In this document: positions 7,064-10,146 of the stretch, piece by piece
How the letters are laid out: the number at the start of each line of letters is the position of its first letter
Position numbering within the stretch: position 1 is the first letter of the stretch
NCBI GenBank assembly: GCA_910586435.1
Contig: CAJUGT010000005.1
Location: forward strand, 52,708-62,853
Origin: an uncultured Acetatifactor sp.
GTDB taxonomy: Bacteria; Bacillota; Clostridia; Lachnospirales; Lachnospiraceae
Reading direction: 5' to 3'
Length of the DNA: 10,146 nucleotides
Program-made: the position numbers and the translations under genes
Notes under the pieces: generated by a model
The model's input: the letters and a program-made list of their open reading frames with translations, nothing else
What the model was told of the DNA's origin: nothing
The model's database searches: none

Positions 7064-7200
7064 TCCGCAAAGGGCAGAGCCAAGCGTCCAAAGACGCAAC
7101 TGCCAAACTTGTTTGAGCAGATGCTTCTTTGGACATTTGGCAAGCGAAGCGAACCCGAAAAACAGAAAGTTTTTCGGGTCTCTGCCCGAAGAATCACGGA
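7064..7200 (+). repeat. Structured segment C, branched inverted repeats with alternative pairings
   Basis: An outer 8-bp stem GGGCAGAG (7072-7079) with CTCTGCCC (7180-7187) encloses GCGTC-CAAA-GACGC (7084-7097), TGCCAAA with TTTGGCA (7101-7107 and 7136-7142), and the 11-bp stem ACCCGAAAAAC with GTTTTTCGGGT (7153-7163 and 7169-7179). Alternatively GTCCAAAGA (7086-7094) pairs over 9 bp with TCTTTGGAC (7126-7134), excluding the first two inner stems. TCCG and CGGA mark the two ends, and copies of AATxATGGTATAATG flank the segment. It could be a small mobile element (MITE-like), a regulatory RNA or part of the repeat family. Confidence 0.6.
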
Positions 7201-7277
7201 AATCATGGTATAATGTTGACACAAAAGAAAGTTATATCAACTCTCGATTCCTTTTATGCTTCTGCTCAAAAAAGCAT
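7201..7277 (+). repeat. Intergenic repeat module, copy 4 (degenerate A part)
   Basis: AATCATGGTATAATG (7201-7215), TTGACAC (7216-7222), 11 nt, TATATCAA (diverged right arm, to 7240), CTCTCGATTCC, then a hairpin with arms TATGCTT and AAGCATA. Spacing between the arms is the same 11 nt as in the other copies although the right arm has decayed. Confidence 0.65.
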
Positions 7278-7283
7278 AGTATG

Positions 7284-7312
7284 TTTACCCATAAAACAGT
7301 ATCAAATACAAT
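7284..7312 (+). promoter_or_regulatory. Promoter of AraC-type regulator gene
   Basis: TTTACC (7284-7289), a 17-bp spacer and TACAAT (7307-7312) give a plausible sigma-A promoter with a leader of about 20 nt before ATG 7338. If this is the main promoter, the upstream repeats are not in the mRNA and would act, if at all, as DNA sites. Confidence 0.55.
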
Positions 7313-7337
7313 AACTACTTCTTTGAAAGGATCTTCT

Positions 7338-8168
7338 ATGACCAATACGCCGGAGACGCAGTTCTCAATCAGCCAAATCAAGCGGAATGCCAATTTCAAC
7401 ATGAAAGAAACCCATGTGCATCCCCACTATGAAATCTATTATTTATTGTCCGGGAAATGCCGTTTTTTCATCAACCACTCAATATATGTCCTGAACAAGG
7501 GCGACATTCTGGCAATCGAAAAAGGCTCTCTGCATAAGAGCACCTATCTTGAGGTACGAACTCATGAACGCATTGTAATAAACTTTACGGACGAATTTGC
7601 CGCACCTCTTTATGAGGAATTCGGCAGGGAACTGGTTTTAAAATGCTTTAAAAATCCCCATATGACCATTCCGGCAAGCCGCAGGGAATATGTAGATGAT
7701 CTGATGCGAAAAATGGAACTGGAATATAAGACACAGGATTTGTTCTCAGAACGACTGTTGAAATATCATTTATACGAACTGCTTATATTTTTAATACGCT
7801 GTCAAGAATTTCAGTACAATACAATCGAAGAACTAGACGCCGACGATGAGGCCATACAGAGAGCCGCCAAATACATCTGCATGAATTACCACACTCCCAT
7901 CACACTGGCAGACGCAGCAAAACAGGCCAATATGAGTCCATCCTTCTTTTCCAGGAAATTCAAACGCACTACGGGATTTGGTTTCAAGGAATACCTGAAC
8001 CATGTGCGGCTCAAAGAAGCTTCTTCCCTTTTGCTGAAAACCAACGATTCCATTACGAATATCGCCCTGCGTTGCGGCTATAATGACAGCAATTATTTCG
8101 GAGATGTCTTCAAGAAAATAAAGGGAATCCCACCGTATCTGTATCGAAAAAATAAAGGGATTATGTAA
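7338..8168 (+). CDS. AraC family transcriptional regulator with cupin sensor domain
   Basis: This 276-residue protein has the standard two-part AraC layout. The N-terminal cupin-like sensor (about residues 10-160) contains HVHPHYEIYYLLSG at 26-39, the usual first strand-turn of AraC_binding domains. The C-terminal DNA-binding domain (about 172-272) has two helix-turn-helix units, LADAAKQANMSPSFFSRKFKR (about 190-210) and ITNIALRCGYNDSNYFGDVFKK (about 239-260), ending with GIPPYLYRK. Length is normal. ATG 7338 is chosen over the open frame reaching back to 7113 because AAAGGA lies 6 nt before it and the upstream part runs through repeats. Such regulators usually sense a sugar or small molecule and control adjacent genes; the divergent MATE gene is the nearest candidate (inference). 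Confidence 0.92.
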   Translation: MTNTPETQFSISQIKRNANFNMKETHVHPHYEIYYLLSGKCRFFINHSIYVLNKGDILAIEKGSLHKSTYLEVRTHERIVINFTDEFAAPLYEEFGRELVLKCFKNPHMTIPASRREYVDDLMRKMELEYKTQDLFSERLLKYHLYELLIFLIRCQEFQYNTIEELDADDEAIQRAAKYICMNYHTPITLADAAKQANMSPSFFSRKFKRTTGFGFKEYLNHVRLKEASSLLLKTNDSITNIALRCGYNDSNYFGDVFKKIKGIPPYLYRKNKGIM

Positions 8169-8229
8169 CTGCGGCAATCATCAGCGCAATTTGCTCTGTT
8201 TTCTATGAAGACCTGAGAAGAAATTCTGA

Positions 8230-8733
8230 GAATTCCATAAAAACAAGGTTAGCCAAAAGCAAAGGAACATTACGGTTGACACATTAGATGCACATTACTG
8301 GAATTATAAAACTAATCCCAAAGACCAGGACAAAAGCTGGGGTGACAGCACATATACGGATTTTAAGGACTTTAAGCGCGAAGCTTTAAAGATATGTGTT
8401 GAAATACCCCATCCCAATCTGGCACAGAAATTATGTGAACAATTTTCGGAACTTGACAGTCAGCGTTTTTCGGATGGAGATTGGTATAAGTTTACGAAAG
8501 GCGGGATTACAAAAGAAAAGGCAATATTAGCAGTATGTGAAGCGTCCCATGTAGATGTATCAAAGATCGTTGCCTTTGGAGATGATTATGCAGATATAGG
8601 TATGTTAAAGATGTGCGGTGTTGGTGTGGCAATGGGCAACGCAATACAAGAGGTCAAAGACATTGCGGATGATATAACGTTTTCAAATGAGGAGGATGGC
8701 GTAGCCGCCTGGTTGGAAAAATGGATAATTTGA
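8230..8733 (+). pseudogene. C-terminal fragment of Cof-type HAD hydrolase
   Basis: A plus-strand frame without a start codon opens after the TGA at 8227 and runs to TGA 8731-8733. From about 8266 it encodes NITVDTLDAHYWNYKT, part of the cap domain, then GGITKEKAI with the motif III lysine, and FGDDYADIGMLKMCGVGVAMGNA, which holds motif IV (GDDxxD) of Cof/SPP-like sugar-phosphate phosphatases. The N-terminal half, with the catalytic DxD nucleophile motif, is absent, so the product cannot be an active phosphatase. The remaining region is about 155 codons against 260-280 for the family. The break point is about 60-100 bp downstream of the AraC-type gene. The last 13 bases overlap the start of the HD-domain gene, suggesting they once formed an operon. 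Confidence 0.8.
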
Positions 8734-9374
8734 GGTATGAATATGAGCAGACAAAATATATGCTCAAACAGAAAATAAAGGAGTTGTTTGCAAATGATTG
8801 TTCGGGACATGATTATTGGCATAGCATAAGAGTCTTAAATATTGCAGAAAAAATTTCTAAGACAGAAAAATGTAACAATTACATAGTAATGATTGCCGCA
8901 TTGCTGCATGATACAGATGATATAAAGATATTTGAAACAAAGGATTACAAAAATGCACGATGTATTATGTCAGAATGCCATCTTACGGAGGATACGATAG
9001 AAAATGTAATTGAAATTATCAAAGAGATTTCGTTCAAAGGCACAGAAACAACATCTCCAAAGTCAGTAGAGGGGAAAATTGTGCAGGATGCAGATCGACT
9101 AGATGCAATGGGGGCGATAGGAATTGCCAGGGCTTTCGCTTATGGCGGGAGTCATAATAGGGCAATCCATATTCCGGATTGCCAACCCAATATAAATAAG
9201 GATGAAACTGAGTATAGGAATAATGAAGGCACAACAATAAATCACTTCTATGAAAAACTTCTTTTGATTAAAGATATGATGAATACTGGTTGTGCAAAAG
9301 TTATTGCAAATAGACGAGATGGATATATGCGTGAATTTCTAAAAGAATTTTATGATGAGTGGAACGAACAATAA
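8721..9374 (+). CDS. HD-domain phosphohydrolase (YedJ-like)
   Basis: This 217-residue protein is an apparently intact HD-superfamily metal-dependent phosphohydrolase, close in pattern to the E. coli YedJ group whose substrate is not established. Visible metal-site residues are H34 (GHDYWHSIRV), the HD pair H63-D64 (ALLHDTDD), and D123 or D125 (VQDADRLDAMGAIGIARAF); this DADRLDA stretch is typical of the group. Length fits the family. The ATG overlaps the HAD fragment by 13 nt in another frame, so translation was probably coupled to it. The upstream ribosome binding site is weak (GGAAAA), consistent with coupling, so expression after loss of the HAD N-terminus is uncertain. Base composition is more AT-rich than in the sulfatase and MATE genes. 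It is the only intact gene in the last 1.9 kb. Confidence 0.88.
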   Translation: MDNLRYEYEQTKYMLKQKIKELFANDCSGHDYWHSIRVLNIAEKISKTEKCNNYIVMIAALLHDTDDIKIFETKDYKNARCIMSECHLTEDTIENVIEIIKEISFKGTETTSPKSVEGKIVQDADRLDAMGAIGIARAFAYGGSHNRAIHIPDCQPNINKDETEYRNNEGTTINHFYEKLLLIKDMMNTGCAKVIANRRDGYMREFLKEFYDEWNEQ

Positions 9375-9441
9375 GAAAGAACAAAGAAAAGTGAAACTGT
9401 GAAGTCTCAGAATGAATTAACGCAACGAAGGAGGTGCCGGA

Positions 9442-9841
9442 TTGAGCAATTTAGTTGATTTACTCAGATGTGATAGGATTTGAATTGGCGCAATGCTGTC
9501 CAAAGGGATACGAAATGGAAGGGATACAGGCATTTAGAGATATAAAAGAAGCTGTCAAAGGCAAAGGTATTATATGTACAGACTCATTACCGGCAAACCT
9601 ACTCAGGGATTTTGAGCACTATCAGATTACGAAAGATATTATGGACATGGCAAATGAAAATGCCATTTTAAACCCTTGTCCACCATTCTATCGTGGCGAG
9701 GAAGTATCCGGAGATGTAATTGATTTTGATTACTTTGTCGGCTATCATTTTAAAAAATATTTGTTAGAGGTACAACAGGCTATTATGATTTATTGCTTAA
9801 TGGACGAAAAGAGGGTGTCACATGGGGAAACTAAATGTTGA
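9442..9841 (+). pseudogene. Broken carbamoyltransferase (ornithine/aspartate type), C-terminal half
   Basis: The frame from TTG 9455 to TGA 9839 encodes the second domain of an ornithine/aspartate carbamoyltransferase-like protein: ACPKGY-type strand (CCPKGYEMEG), GKGIICTDSLP, FEHYQITKDIMDMAN, and NPCPPFYRGEEVSGDVI in place of the family's HCLP...RGEEV motif, then a C-terminal helix with LLEVQQAIMIYCL. Just before, in another frame, TTG 9442 encodes SNLVDLL, which resembles the segment after the HPxQ motif. The two pieces are joined by an apparent internal deletion and a frameshift near 9454-9480. The carbamoyl-phosphate domain (STRT motif) is missing. A GGAGG precedes 9442 but leads only to a 13-codon frame. 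It cannot be an active enzyme. Confidence 0.7.
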
Positions 9842-10141
9842 CGGCACAGAAATACAAGTGCTGCAAATTTAGAAGATGATTATATCTCTTTAACTGATAT
9901 GGTATGGAAAATTGACAACGGACCTGCTCTGATAGAAAAATGGTTGCACAACAAGAATACAATAGAATTTCTTGGCATATGGGAAGAAATATATAATGCA
10001 GACTTCAATGCTGCAGCCTATGAGGAAATTATGTTAGAGACTGGCTTGAACCGCTTTATTATGTCGGTTAAACAATGGGTATCCCGCACAAATTCCAGTT
10101 TGTCGAAACAACCATTACCACAATCACAACTGAATAAGTAA
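9822..10141 (+). pseudogene. KilA-N domain protein, frameshifted and truncated
   Basis: ATG 9822 starts MGKLNVDGTEIQVLQI and stops at TAG 9870-9872. The frame beginning at 9872 continues directly with EDDYISLTDMVWKIDNG, ALIEKWLHNKNTIEFLGIWEEI and LNRFIMSVKQWV. Together these are the N-terminal part of a KilA-N domain protein, a DNA-associated domain common in phages, plasmids and Lachnospiraceae genomes. A small indel near 9867-9872 explains the break. After KQWV the expected continuation of the domain is absent and an unrelated tail of about 20 residues leads to TAA 10139-10141, suggesting a second lesion. It overlaps the end of the carbamoyltransferase remnant by 20 nt. A start at ATG 9899 would lack a ribosome binding site and the first strand of the domain. 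Confidence 0.72.
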
Positions 10142-10146
10142 TACAA

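Larger units (their letters stand above)
6705..7337. other. 633-bp divergent intergenic region rich in repeats and stem-loops
   Basis: No convincing gene lies here. From left to right it holds an AT-rich leader of the MATE gene (6705-6836, no promoter I trust), repeat module A (6843-6905), module B (6923-6977), module A (6983-7046), a structured segment C (7064-7200), a partial module A (7207-7277), and the AraC-type gene promoter (7284-7312). A 15-bp motif, AATCATGGTATAATG, separates the modules. Confidence 0.8.

Noticed and set aside
7064..7200. Riboswitch controlling the AraC-type gene
   Set aside because: A plausible promoter at 7284-7312 lies downstream, and no U-tract terminator or Shine-Dalgarno sequestration toward ATG 7338 is seen, so it is not called as a riboswitch.
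6908..7215. CRISPR-like array from the 15-bp direct repeats
   Set aside because: Repeats are too short, spacers differ greatly in length and share sequence with each other, and no cas gene is present.
7113..7337. Upstream extension of the AraC-type regulator
   Set aside because: It runs through structured repeats and a promoter; ATG 7338 has a good ribosome binding site and gives the normal family length.
9899..10141. Independent 80-codon gene starting at ATG 9899
   Set aside because: The residues just before it (EDDYISLTD) continue the KilA-N domain, so the ATG is internal to a frameshifted gene.

Overview
The window looks like chromosomal DNA from a Gram-positive anaerobe of the Clostridia, most likely Lachnospiraceae. 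The reasons are strong AGGAGG-type ribosome binding sites, canonical TTGACA/TATAAT promoters, a secreted protein with GWWYVENG cell-wall-binding repeats, and gene families common in gut Lachnospiraceae (cysteine-type sulfatase, MATE efflux, AraC regulator, YbjQ-like protein). The assignment rests on recognition, not on a search.

Layout. (1) Bases 1-2059, minus strand: a large secreted protein running off the left edge, with signal peptide, about 520 residues of unrecognised or propeller-like ectodomain plus an Ig-like part, a Pro/Thr linker built from 48-bp tandem repeats, and cell-wall-binding repeats. (2) 2060-2320: back-to-back promoters for this gene and for (3) a cytoplasmic-looking cysteine-type sulfatase (2321-3667, plus). 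(4) 3668-3975: a two-way terminator and a highly structured element, apparently the 3' UTR of (5) a YbjQ/UPF0145 gene (3976-4287, minus, clear promoter). (6) 4515-5147: remnant of an FtsX-like ABC permease. (7) 5301-6704, minus: a MATE-family transporter. (8) 6705-7337: a 633-bp divergent intergenic region packed with modular repeats and stem-loops. (9) 7338-8168, plus: an AraC-type regulator with its own promoter. (10) 8230-10141, plus, visibly more AT-rich: a row of gene remnants (C-terminal HAD hydrolase, carbamoyltransferase, frameshifted KilA-N protein) around one intact HD-domain phosphohydrolase.

How the genes may work together. The sulfatase leader and the MATE/AraC intergenic region share the same repeat module (TATAAT-g-TTGACAC-N11-GTGTCAA followed by a stem-loop), which is the only visible link between them. 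Whether it is an operator, an RNA element or a passive intergenic repeat cannot be settled from this sequence. The 8.2-10.1 kb tail looks like decayed or imported accessory DNA.

The most interesting signals are non-coding: the modular repeat family, the 7064-7200 segment that can fold in two mutually exclusive ways, and the minus-strand 3' UTR element with three CUUG-capped hairpins. I saw no CRISPR array, tRNA, rRNA or intact insertion sequence.
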